From: Methylobacter sp.
GTDB lineage: Bacteria; Pseudomonadota; Gammaproteobacteria; Methylococcales; Methylomonadaceae
DNA length: 13,055 nt
Reading direction: 5' to 3'
NCBI GenBank assembly: GCA_003158415.1
Contig: PMJA01000368.1
Span: 1 to 13,055, forward strand
A program made the translations under genes and the position numbers. A model generated the notes under the pieces. That model ran no database searches. It was not told the origin of the DNA and worked only from the letters and a program-made list of their open reading frames with translations. Of this stretch, positions 1-6,252 are shown one piece after another (the first letter of the stretch is position 1; every line of letters starts with the position of its first letter).

Positions 1-266
1 CGTTTAAGCAAGGCAATGCCAATTGCATTAGTGCCCGCGCAAACATCAAGTACCCGCTGGTTCGGCTGCAATTCAATCATCGACATAAAGGTACGCAGGA
101 ACCAGTTCCAACAGCCCAGGCTGGCAACCATATTGCCGCGATCGTAATAAGGGGCAATGTTCTTGAAAGCATCATTCAGTTGTTCGGACCAAACCGCGCT
201 AAAAGCGGTTTCTCTAGCCTGTTCGCGTTTGGTCAGTGGTGGTAAAGCCATAGGTATAAGTTCCAT
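1..266 (-). CDS. UbiE/COQ5-like class I SAM methyltransferase, N-terminal part only (runs off left edge)
   Basis: This is a partial gene: 88 complete codons are visible and the C-terminus lies beyond base 1. An IAPYYDRGN segment (residues about 37-45) is followed by a Trp-rich stretch and then by RVLDVCAGTNAIGIALL (residues 71-87). The last is SAM-binding motif I in the form seen in UbiE/COQ5-type C-methyltransferases, with Asp74, Ala77, Gly78 and Thr79 visible. The substrate cannot be read from this fragment. The start is Met1 at 266-264, with a purine-rich GGGAGGGAG stretch rather far upstream; Met6 is an alternative with GGAA about 9 bases before it. The gene is on the same strand as the electron-transfer genes and begins 185 bases after the 4-helix cytochrome gene, with a REP-pair element in between. 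It may be the last gene of that operon or an independent gene. The methyltransferase fold is fairly sure; a quinone substrate would be a guess. Confidence 0.75.
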   Translation of the reverse strand, partial: MELIPMALPPLTKREQARETAFSAVWSEQLNDAFKNIAPYYDRGNMVASLGCWNWFLRTFMSMIELQPNQRVLDVCAGTNAIGIALLK

Positions 267-314
267 ATTAATGTTTACGCTCCCTCCCAAACTTCCAGCC
301 TGGGAATGCAGCTA

Positions 315-445
315 TGTAGGGTGGACAATGCTTTTCTGCCCACCTTTTATTGCTTATTTTACATATAGTTATGACGTTCAACCCATCCATTGTGGAGCGG
401 AACACCTGTTTCGCGTGGGCACAAAAAGCATGTGCCCACCCTACA
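315..445. repeat. BIME-like pair of inverted GTAG-headed REP hairpins
   Basis: Two similar arms of about 30 bases lie in opposite orientation. The left arm has GTAG at 316-319, then a stem 320-327 with 337-344 (one A-C mismatch, nine-base loop). The right arm, read on the minus strand, has GTAG at 444-441, then a 9-bp stem formed by 415-423 and 431-439. The GTAG heads face outward. A GTAG/GGAG tetranucleotide next to an imperfect hairpin is the known layout of REP sequences handled by TnpA-REP (RAYT) proteins, and two inverted REPs form a BIME. The element starts only 7 bases beyond the stop of the 4-helix cytochrome gene and ends before the methyltransferase gene. Family membership is inferred from layout only; no RAYT gene is in the window. 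Confidence 0.7.
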
Positions 446-451
446 CTACTA

Positions 452-1177
452 TTATTTCTTCGTCCAGCGCGGCAGCCACATTTGCGCAAACGAGGTTGCA
501 AACATCACCATAGCCGCCAAGCTATAGCCCATGCCGCCGATCATCGTAATCCAGGCGCAGCCGGGCCAGAACTTGGTCAGCCACCAGGACGCGACATCCA
601 GCACCAGAAAAGCAAACGGCGTCGATATTAAGACCAGTTTCCAGAATTGATTAAACTCGGCCAGACCGAAAATCGCCCCAACAAACATGAAAATGAAGCC
701 GATGCCGAATAAATGGATATGCGATACCCGCGTCAATGTGGAAATGCTGGCGCCATGATCGACTTCCGCCAGACTTGTTACCACATCAAGTTTAGTCACT
801 TCAGGCAAGCCGGATTCGGCGTCATGACAAGTGCCGCAGTTTTTTTCCAGCAAGGGCCGCACCTTGTCCCACTCGGCAACCGGGGCGCCGTCACGCACCC
901 ATTTAATCAGGGTGAAATTGACCTCGGCCGGGGCTTTGTCTTTCATTTTACCGGTGAGGGCCGCTTCCAGCTTGGAGCCTGAGCGGTTGCCGTAATAACT
1001 GTAGACGATGTCATTCATCGACAAACCCGGCTTACCGTCGGCCATGCCGTGCGTGAGCATGATCTGTGCGCCCGCCATACACAAGCCCAAGCCGATCACC
1101 AATAAAAACCCGGTGAACAAAAACCGGTACGTCAAAGGCAACGTGCCTAAGGTTAAATCACACTTCGGTTCAATCAT
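452..1177 (-). CDS. Four-helix inner-membrane protein with one periplasmic c-type haem site
   Basis: This is a 241-residue protein of a family I do not recognise. Predicted membrane helices lie at about 17-41, 152-172, 179-199 and 208-231. Between helices 1 and 2 is a hydrophilic domain of about 110 residues with one CGTCH haem c motif (114-118). Haem c attachment requires the periplasm, which places both termini in the cytoplasm; the basic tail RWTKK agrees with this. His43 at the end of helix 1 and His153/His155 at the start of helix 2 lie on the same predicted periplasmic face and could hold a further cofactor, which is inference. The gene starts 10 bases after the mtrB stop, and its AGGA ribosome site overlaps that TAG stop, which suggests translational coupling. 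Its position suggests a quinol-side or periplasmic electron partner of the MtrAB conduit. It is not a NapC/NirT tetrahaem (CymA) protein. Confidence 0.85.
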   Translation of the reverse strand: MIEPKCDLTLGTLPLTYRFLFTGFLLVIGLGLCMAGAQIMLTHGMADGKPGLSMNDIVYSYYGNRSGSKLEAALTGKMKDKAPAEVNFTLIKWVRDGAPVAEWDKVRPLLEKNCGTCHDAESGLPEVTKLDVVTSLAEVDHGASISTLTRVSHIHLFGIGFIFMFVGAIFGLAEFNQFWKLVLISTPFAFLVLDVASWWLTKFWPGCAWITMIGGMGYSLAAMVMFATSFAQMWLPRWTKK

Positions 1178-1187
1178 TTTTTATTTC

Positions 1188-3548
1188 CTAAAAGCTATGG
1201 TTATAAGAGAGGGCGACGACATTGACGGCATAACTTTGCGGCTGCAGGCCGGTCGGTATAAGAGCGGTTGGCGTAGTACCAAACTGCTGACCGTTGTAAT
1301 AATAATCGTTGCTGTTTAATTTTTGATACATATAGGTCAAAGACAGCTTGCCATTTTTATGCACTTTATAATTGCCGGTTAATTTCAGGCTGATTATTTC
1401 GTTGGAAATAGGCGATAAAGAACCGCAAGTCAGCGAAGCGCCGCTTCCACAGGTGGGACTATAAGGTGTCTGCGTTAAATAGCCGGTGGTATCCAGCGCA
1501 TAAGACAAATCGCCGATCAGTTCCAGCTTATTATTGAATAGACCGTCGCGCCGTGTCAGTAGGCCGACGGTGTTGCTGTTGTCCTGTAGCTGATTAGTCC
1601 AGATATTCATCGGCGTCGTTATTTGCGAAGGCGTGTAGGCCGCCGTGCCATTGCCGGTGGCGCCGCTGCTCAAATTCCTCAAGCCGTTCTGCCAGTTCCA
1701 ATAAGCGGAAACGCTGCTGTTTTCTGCGTAGTTGTAATTCGCGTCGACATTGACACCGGTCGAGCGCCCGTTTTGTACACCCAACGTCGCATCGTAATTA
1801 TCGTAGGCATAACGGCCATTCACGCCCACATCCAGTTTTTGGGTCGCCTGCCAAGTGAAGCCGGCTTTCGTCATATTCTCAACGCGACTGGCATAAGGGT
1901 AAGCGACGAAACCTAAAAAATTGCCTGCGTTCAAGGCGGAACTGGAAATAGCTGTCGTTGAAGCATAGTTTCCGGCATTAGCAAGGAAAGCAGCCGTGTC
2001 TGCGCGACGGTCAGAAAAAGTGTAGCCGGCGTTAAAATTAACATCGTCAATCATTTTTAACCGGTAGGTCAAAGCGATTTTATCCTCCTCGCTGGACGGA
2101 CTGGAAACACACTGGGCACCGCCGACTACCGTATCGCACCAACGCTTGACGCTCTCGTGCTCATAAGCCAAGTTCACATTTTGCGCCTTGGTCAGTCGGT
2201 AAGCCGCCGCCGCCTCGTATTGCGTCTTGCTGTTGCTGTAGGGCGTATTAATTCCGGTGTAATAACCATTAGTGCCAACACCACTAGAACCAATGTTCAC
2301 ATAATTGTAGGTATTCGAACTGGTGAGGTTGACGCGCTCGTTGTATTTAAGCCCGGCGCTCAAGGTCAAATCCTTGATACTCTGATTGGTCAGCTTTAAA
2401 TCCCCGTGCTTGGTTTCCACCACGCCATTCAGCGATGAAGCAGGCAATCCGCCCGCCTGCATCATATTGGAATATAAGGTTCCACCGGGTTGCAGGTTGA
2501 CTTGTTGTATGTTGGTCGGAGCGTAAGCGGAATTCTGCGAGTTATAACCGTAAGAAAATCCGCCTGCCAATTTGGTGGCCGAGGTAAAATTATAACCACC
2601 GGTCAGATTTGCCTGATGCAGGGTATTGCTGGGCGCAGTGCTCATGGTGTTGTTTGTGTAGCAATTGGTTCCCGTACAAGGGCTTGCTGCGCTAGTCACC
2701 GGACTTTGCCAACTCAGGCTATTATAATCGTCATGGAACATCGAGCCATAATACCCGCCGGTAAGATGCCCTTTATCGCCTCTCCAGTTCAAAGCAGCAT
2801 TGACATTATCCGTCTGGTAACTGGTCGGGTTCATGATGATATTATTGCCTTCGGCTTTCCCGGTGGTCTTGCCTGGGATAGTTATCCCGCCTTGCGACCC
2901 GGTACCGATGAGCTTGCCGCCGGACTGATCCAGATGATTATAATCAATCTGTGCGCTTAACGACGGGCTGAACGTATACGAGGTGCTTACAGAACCGTTC
3001 TTGCGGTTGACGTACTCCTGTTCGGTATGGAAATCACCTAACTGGGTCGAATTTAGCCCAGTTTTTGTATTAATAGTTGAGCCAAAATTTGTGGGCAAAG
3101 TTAAATTATTCCCACCGCCGCCTTGTAAAGGCGTTTGATAGCTATTGGTGATATTGTGCTGCAATTCGTCGTAGCCCAGATTTATTTTCCAGTTACCCTG
3201 ATCGCTGACCGAGCCGTCGAGCGCACGGGAAGTGGTGCCCAAGTTAGACCCACCCAGTTTCCAGCGCAGGGCACTGTCTTTGCTGCTATCGTAGCCGTCT
3301 CCGCCGCGCACATCAAAGCCGCCCAGACCATAAAAGCCGCTGTCATTTAAACCGTTATACTGACCGAATCGGGCCGAGTTTTGGCTGGAATACAAAGTGC
3401 CGGCTTCTATCGAGTTGGTCGGCTGCTTTAAGGCCGCTGCGTCATCATCGGCATAAGCGTCCAGAGGCAGTGTGGCGACCGCCATCAATGCGCAACGCAC
3501 CGCCAGGCCCAAGAAACTGACATGCTTTTCTTCATTACGAGTTTTCAT
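1188..3548 (-). CDS. mtrB: MtrB/PioB-family outer-membrane beta-barrel of a decahaem electron conduit
   Basis: This 786-residue protein has a signal peptide (about 1-33, ending AYA before DDD), many alternating aromatic/polar strands rich in Asn, Ser, Gly and Tyr, and a C-terminal Phe in the SYNHSF end typical of barrel proteins recognised by the BAM machinery. MtrB/PioB proteins form a pore that sheaths the decahaem MtrA/PioA and carries electrons across the outer membrane. The length is nearer PioB (about 810) than Shewanella MtrB (about 700). The N-terminal CxxC of Shewanella MtrB is absent. Instead, three cysteine pairs (291/296, 471/480, 700/708) sit in loop-like segments and could form disulfides. 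I chose the ATG at 3548 because GGAG lies 7 bases upstream and the signal peptide starts there; an upstream in-frame ATG at 3608 would overlap the decahaem gene. It lies 19 bases after the mtrA stop. Confidence 0.93.
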   Translation of the reverse strand: MKTRNEEKHVSFLGLAVRCALMAVATLPLDAYADDDAAALKQPTNSIEAGTLYSSQNSARFGQYNGLNDSGFYGLGGFDVRGGDGYDSSKDSALRWKLGGSNLGTTSRALDGSVSDQGNWKINLGYDELQHNITNSYQTPLQGGGGNNLTLPTNFGSTINTKTGLNSTQLGDFHTEQEYVNRKNGSVSTSYTFSPSLSAQIDYNHLDQSGGKLIGTGSQGGITIPGKTTGKAEGNNIIMNPTSYQTDNVNAALNWRGDKGHLTGGYYGSMFHDDYNSLSWQSPVTSAASPCTGTNCYTNNTMSTAPSNTLHQANLTGGYNFTSATKLAGGFSYGYNSQNSAYAPTNIQQVNLQPGGTLYSNMMQAGGLPASSLNGVVETKHGDLKLTNQSIKDLTLSAGLKYNERVNLTSSNTYNYVNIGSSGVGTNGYYTGINTPYSNSKTQYEAAAAYRLTKAQNVNLAYEHESVKRWCDTVVGGAQCVSSPSSEEDKIALTYRLKMIDDVNFNAGYTFSDRRADTAAFLANAGNYASTTAISSSALNAGNFLGFVAYPYASRVENMTKAGFTWQATQKLDVGVNGRYAYDNYDATLGVQNGRSTGVNVDANYNYAENSSVSAYWNWQNGLRNLSSGATGNGTAAYTPSQITTPMNIWTNQLQDNSNTVGLLTRRDGLFNNKLELIGDLSYALDTTGYLTQTPYSPTCGSGASLTCGSLSPISNEIISLKLTGNYKVHKNGKLSLTYMYQKLNSNDYYYNGQQFGTTPTALIPTGLQPQSYAVNVVALSYNHSF

Positions 3549-3567
3549 AATTAGCTCCGTAGTTAGT

Positions 3568-4524
3568 TTAGCGTTGCAACAGCGCACCGGCAGGATCATT
3601 CGACCCATGCACCATGCTGTGACAATTCATACAGGCCCGACCGGTATAACTCGAACTGGGATTGCCGGTTATCCCGCCTTGAGCGCCTGCGGCATTTCCG
3701 GCAACCGGATTTTTACTGGCATGCGGGCCATCGTGGCACTCATCACACATGAACGGCGGACGCGACTTCAGCAACGGCGTGATGTTGGAGCCGTGCGGGG
3801 TATGGCAAATGGTACAGTCTTCGGTTGCCGGCTGATGTTCCCACAGGAATGGCCCGCGTTTTTCGGCATGGCAGGTGTAGCAGGTTTCGGTGACGGTATT
3901 TTTAACCAGCAATTTCGGCCCAGCCGAACCGTGCGGGTTATGGCAATCGGAACAGGCGATTTTGCCTTCAGGAATCGGGTGATGAGAAAACTTGTTCGCC
4001 TGCGCCTTTTGATCCTGGTGACAGGTATAGCAGACCTGGGCTTGAGTCGGTTTCTCACGCACTTTGTCATGCGGCGTATGGGCGACATGACAGGAGGTAC
4101 AAGCCAGATTGGCGGCCTGATGCGCTCCGCCCTGCCAATGCGTGCGTTTGGGATCTTTTTCGTGGCAAGTCAGACAAGCCGTGTTTTGATCGTTGACTGC
4201 GTTAGGTGAGTAAGCGCCTTTTTTGCTGCCGAAGATGACATCAGGCGCATTACTCTTGCTACTTAAATGCTTTAGACTTTCGCCATGACAAGACTGGCAC
4301 GATGGCGTGCGTGTATCGGCCTTGTTGCCGTGCGCGGTTTGATAAATAGTAAGAATCGGCGTCTTATCGTTTTCATCGTGACAACGGGTACATTCCGAGT
4401 CCTTGTCTATCATTTGTGCGGGCGACTTGGCAGGCGCTTTGCCTGCGGGTGTCGCCGCGTTTTCGGCATGAGCGGACGCAACAAAGAGTCCGCACAGCAT
4501 GATAATTTTAATTAATTCATTCAT
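3568..4524 (-). CDS. mtrA: MtrA/MtoA/DmsE-family periplasmic decahaem cytochrome c
   Basis: This 318-residue protein has a signal peptide (1-20, cleavage after AHA) and exactly ten CxxCH haem c motifs, starting at residues 45, 76, 117, 142, 165, 191, 215, 237, 260 and 298. The spacing and the CMNCHSMVHGS segment near the C-terminus match the MtrA/DmsE family, whose Shewanella member has about 333 residues. There is no long N-terminal extension like that of PioA. The mature protein should sit in the periplasm, inserted into the MtrB pore, and pass electrons along the haem chain between periplasm and cell surface. The ribosome site is weak (GGAA about 8 bases before the ATG). The gene is followed closely by mtrB, the usual partner. 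The direction, reduction of outside acceptors or oxidation of Fe(II) as in MtoA, cannot be decided from the sequence. Assignment to the family is firm; the name mtrA rather than mtoA is a convention. Confidence 0.95.
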   Translation of the reverse strand: MNELIKIIMLCGLFVASAHAENAATPAGKAPAKSPAQMIDKDSECTRCHDENDKTPILTIYQTAHGNKADTRTPSCQSCHGESLKHLSSKSNAPDVIFGSKKGAYSPNAVNDQNTACLTCHEKDPKRTHWQGGAHQAANLACTSCHVAHTPHDKVREKPTQAQVCYTCHQDQKAQANKFSHHPIPEGKIACSDCHNPHGSAGPKLLVKNTVTETCYTCHAEKRGPFLWEHQPATEDCTICHTPHGSNITPLLKSRPPFMCDECHDGPHASKNPVAGNAAGAQGGITGNPSSSYTGRACMNCHSMVHGSNDPAGALLQR

Positions 4525-4837
4525 TAGGATAGTTCCGGCAAGTTATTTTTGAGCGGCAACAGCACTCAAGCTAATGATTCACATAACAGTCAACGATCCG
4601 CGAGGCTAAAAAACCCACATAGTGTCTGATGTAGTTTTACAGGCAACCGCCTAAAGCGGGTATCGCCCAATATTGACAAGCTTTCCAGTCATCCTGGAAG
4701 CGGACGTTGCGCACCTTAAAGAGGCAACCTTTATAAAAATAAAAACACCGGAAGTCATTCTGTCATTAATCTGATAGCTGTCTGGCGTTTTTCAACTGAT
4801 TATTTTTGTTTGTGTCTTTTGTAATAAACTGCGTTTT
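4525..4837 (-). promoter_or_regulatory. 313-base leader/intergenic region upstream of mtrA
   Basis: I see no gene here. It separates the monohaem cytochrome c gene from mtrA on the same strand, so it should hold the mtrA promoter or a processing and termination point. Visible structure includes a 6-bp dyad TTCCAG/CTGGAA (4683-4688 with 4694-4699), a short CCGC/GCGG dyad near 4648-4660, and the terminator-like inverted repeat listed separately. A TTGTCA hexamer (minus strand, 4679-4674) resembles a -35 box, but no good -10 box lies at the right distance, so I do not call a promoter. Confidence 0.4.
4741..4792 (-). terminator. Weak terminator-like inverted repeat after the cytochrome c gene
   Basis: The 12-base arms 4741-4752 and 4781-4792 pair with one mismatch and one wobble across a 28-base loop. 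On the minus strand the second arm runs into a T-rich stretch (TTTTTATTTTTAT). It lies about 45 bases downstream of the cytochrome c stop at 4838, so it could separate that transcript from mtrAB. The long loop and A/T-heavy stem make it a poor intrinsic terminator. Confidence 0.3.
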
Positions 4838-5185
4838 TTAAAGGGAAAGTATCCAATCCACCAAGTTTTTGACTTCTTTAGGATCGTCCGATTTGACGAT
4901 CATGTGGGGTTCTTCATGTCCGTCGGGGAATTTGGCTTTTTCGCCTGAAGATAGATGTTTAAGCAGCTTTTCTTCGCCTTTAGGATCGGCCTTGAATTTA
5001 GCGGCGGACTTAGTAAATGACGGGCCGTCTTTATCCTTATCGACACCGTGGCATCTAAAACAATTGTTTTGCTTGGCGAAGTCTTTGGCCGCATCGGCGT
5101 CGACTTCCGCCTGGGCGGAAAAACAACAAACAGCAAGCGTCATTGCAGAAAAAGTCTTCAGACTCAATGAATATAAATGTTTCAT
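4838..5185 (-). CDS. Secreted monohaem class I cytochrome c (possible MtoD-like shuttle)
   Basis: This 115-residue protein has a signal peptide (1-26, ending AQA before EVD) and a single CFRCH haem motif (42-46). A GPSF segment follows at 54-57, and Met95 in PHMIV is a plausible axial ligand, as in small His/Met class I cytochromes c. It would be a soluble periplasmic electron carrier. It lies upstream of the decahaem cytochrome gene on the same strand. In Fe(II)-oxidising Sideroxydans, the monohaem cytochrome MtoD is encoded with mtoA and mtoB, so a similar link to the decahaem conduit is plausible but inferred. I chose the ATG at 5185 because GGGGA lies just upstream and it begins a normal signal peptide; a TTG 18 bases further upstream is less likely. 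It could also serve other respiratory enzymes. Confidence 0.88.
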   Translation of the reverse strand: MKHLYSLSLKTFSAMTLAVCCFSAQAEVDADAAKDFAKQNNCFRCHGVDKDKDGPSFTKSAAKFKADPKGEEKLLKHLSSGEKAKFPDGHEEPHMIVKSDDPKEVKNLVDWILSL

Positions 5186-5215
5186 AGTGTTCCCCAATAG
5201 CAACAGTTAAATAGG

Positions 5216-5221
5216 ATTATG
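5216..5221 (-). promoter_or_regulatory. Possible -10 box of the cytochrome c gene
   Basis: On the minus strand this reads CATAAT, one base off the sigma-70 -10 consensus, about 30 bases before the ATG at 5185. No convincing -35 hexamer lies at 16-18 bases; the nearest are poor TTG-containing matches. Weak support only. Confidence 0.25.
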
Positions 5222-5375
5222 GTTTGTAGGGTAGAGCAACAACCCTGTCATTGTCAAATGAAAAACGCATGACAGCTTGGCATTATTACGCTAAAACCGC
5301 CGATGCGCCCTGAACTAAGCAAGGATAGCCGGACAGGCCGCTACTGAGGCGCGTTACTGGGGCACCGAAAATGCG

Positions 5376-5407
5376 CTATCATCATTAAGAAACAATCTAT
5401 CATCATT
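5376..5407. repeat. Exact 11-bp direct repeat with 21-bp period
   Basis: CTATCATCATT occurs at 5376-5386 and again at 5397-5407 with no mismatch, separated by 10 bases. The 21-bp period is two turns of B-DNA, which would put both copies on the same face of the helix, as in tandem protein-binding sites. It lies about 190 bases upstream of the cytochrome c start and about 90 bases beyond the dCMP deaminase stop. I recognise no known operator in it. Confidence 0.6.
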
Positions 5408-5420
5408 TTTGAACAGTCAG

Positions 5421-5441
5421 GTAGGGTATGCATCGCGTACC
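5421..5441 (+). repeat. Single REP-like hairpin with GTAG head
   Basis: GTAG (5421-5424) is followed by a 7-bp stem (5425-5431 with 5435-5441, including one T-G pair) closed by an ATC loop. This is the REP layout also seen at 315-445 and 6227-6248. It lies between the dCMP deaminase and cytochrome c genes. Confidence 0.55.
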
Positions 5442-5495
5442 AGTTATCCCGATGTAATTGTAACCGGGGTTAATTTTATTATGCATTAATGCCAG

Positions 5496-6023
5496 TTATT
5501 CGTATAAGCATTTCATACGTTCTAATTCTTTTAGAAAGAAACTGTCGCTAATATTGAGTTCTTCATAACAGATTATCATTACGTTTGTGTCTTGAAACAT
5601 TTTATTTACCGATTCGTTAAGACTTTCATGATGACTGTGTTCTTTCTTGCGAAGATAAATCACTTTTTTTATACCGACTTGAATAATTGCTTGCGCACAG
5701 GTATTGCATGGAAATTGGGTAACATAAATCGTCGAACCTGTCATGCTGTGTGCCATACAGTTATAGATAGCATTCTTCTCAGCGTGAACTACATAGGTAT
5801 GTTTAGATCGCACTAAATCGTTATCATCACTATCTTCCCAATATTGGGGATCGTTATCGTTACAGCCTCTAGGTAACCCATTATAACCAATGCCTATTAT
5901 TCTATTACTAGCATCAACGATACATGCACCATTTTGTGTTTTACTATCTTTCGATCGAAATGAAGATAAAAATGCTATCGACATAAAGTAAGTATGCCAA
6001 GACATATAATTTTCTTTCTTCAT
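5496..6023 (-). CDS. dCMP deaminase (deoxycytidylate deaminase, zinc-dependent)
   Basis: This 175-residue protein would deaminate dCMP to dUMP, feeding dTMP synthesis. Visible are the YFMSIAFLSSFRSKD opening, GACIVD (32-37), the GYNGLPRGC loop (46-54) that in this family lies in the nucleotide-binding region, the zinc/catalytic HAE (His80, Glu82), and PCNTC with zinc ligands Cys106 and Cys109. It resembles the eukaryotic and phage-type enzymes. No thymidylate gene is nearby. The coding sequence is visibly AT-richer than its neighbours: two 60-base stretches counted by hand, 5521-5580 and 5641-5700, are about 27% and 35% G+C, against about 63% for 9841-9900 in rluC. It is flanked by REP-like hairpins, which suggests acquisition. 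No clear ribosome site precedes the first ATG; Met7 (6005) is an alternative start. Confidence 0.9.
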   Translation of the reverse strand: MKKENYMSWHTYFMSIAFLSSFRSKDSKTQNGACIVDASNRIIGIGYNGLPRGCNDNDPQYWEDSDDNDLVRSKHTYVVHAEKNAIYNCMAHSMTGSTIYVTQFPCNTCAQAIIQVGIKKVIYLRKKEHSHHESLNESVNKMFQDTNVMIICYEELNISDSFFLKELERMKCLYE

Positions 6024-6119
6024 TTGTTTTGTGATTTATTTATTAATCTGTCAGTATGAAACTTAGAGGAACAGTCTAAAGAACAAAAAAGTCCATCTTT
6101 AAACGAACCACTCCGAAGC

Positions 6120-6144
6120 GTGACGGGATTTGCAATCCCGTCAC
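6120..6144. repeat. Perfect 11-bp intergenic dyad
   Basis: GTGACGGGATT (6120-6130) and AATCCCGTCAC (6134-6144) are exact reverse complements around a three-base loop. There is no T-run directly after it on either strand, so it is not a standard intrinsic terminator. It lies between the dCMP deaminase start and the rne stop. It looks like a dispersed repeat unit or an RNA-stabilising hairpin. Confidence 0.7.
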
Positions 6145-6226
6145 TCATGTTTTGTAGATAGTCGTAATTTTCAAACGTTCCTGTCGAGGCTTGCAAACCC
6201 CCACCGGCTCCGCTCCAAGCGAAGAA

Positions 6227-6248
6227 GGCGCGCGGCGGCGCGCCCTAC
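6227..6248 (-). repeat. GC-rich REP-like hairpin just after the rne stop
   Basis: Read on the minus strand, GTAG (6248-6245) precedes a hairpin with a 6-bp all-GC stem (6244-6239 with 6232-6227). It begins 4 bases beyond the rne stop codon, so it would form a stable structure at the 3' end of rne mRNA. REP elements are often found at such places and can protect mRNA ends. Confidence 0.55.
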
Positions 6249-6252
6249 CAGG

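Noticed and set aside
350..631. Plus-strand open frame of 93 codons across the REP pair
   Set aside because: It runs through the REP-like element and then antisense to the membrane cytochrome gene; its composition is Arg/His/Pro-rich with no domain.
3549..3608. Longer start for the MtrB barrel at 3608
   Set aside because: It would overlap the end of mtrA by about 40 bases and hide the signal peptide; the ATG at 3548 has GGAG at good spacing.
3472..4209. Plus-strand open frame of 245 codons opposite mtrA and the mtrB start
   Set aside because: It is antisense to the decahaem gene; the regular CxxCH codons create the open frame. No motif or ribosome site supports it.
5226..5246. A further GTAG with AGGGT/ACCCT arms upstream of the cytochrome c gene
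   Set aside because: The stem is only 5 bp with a long loop; not distinct enough from chance to list as a REP.
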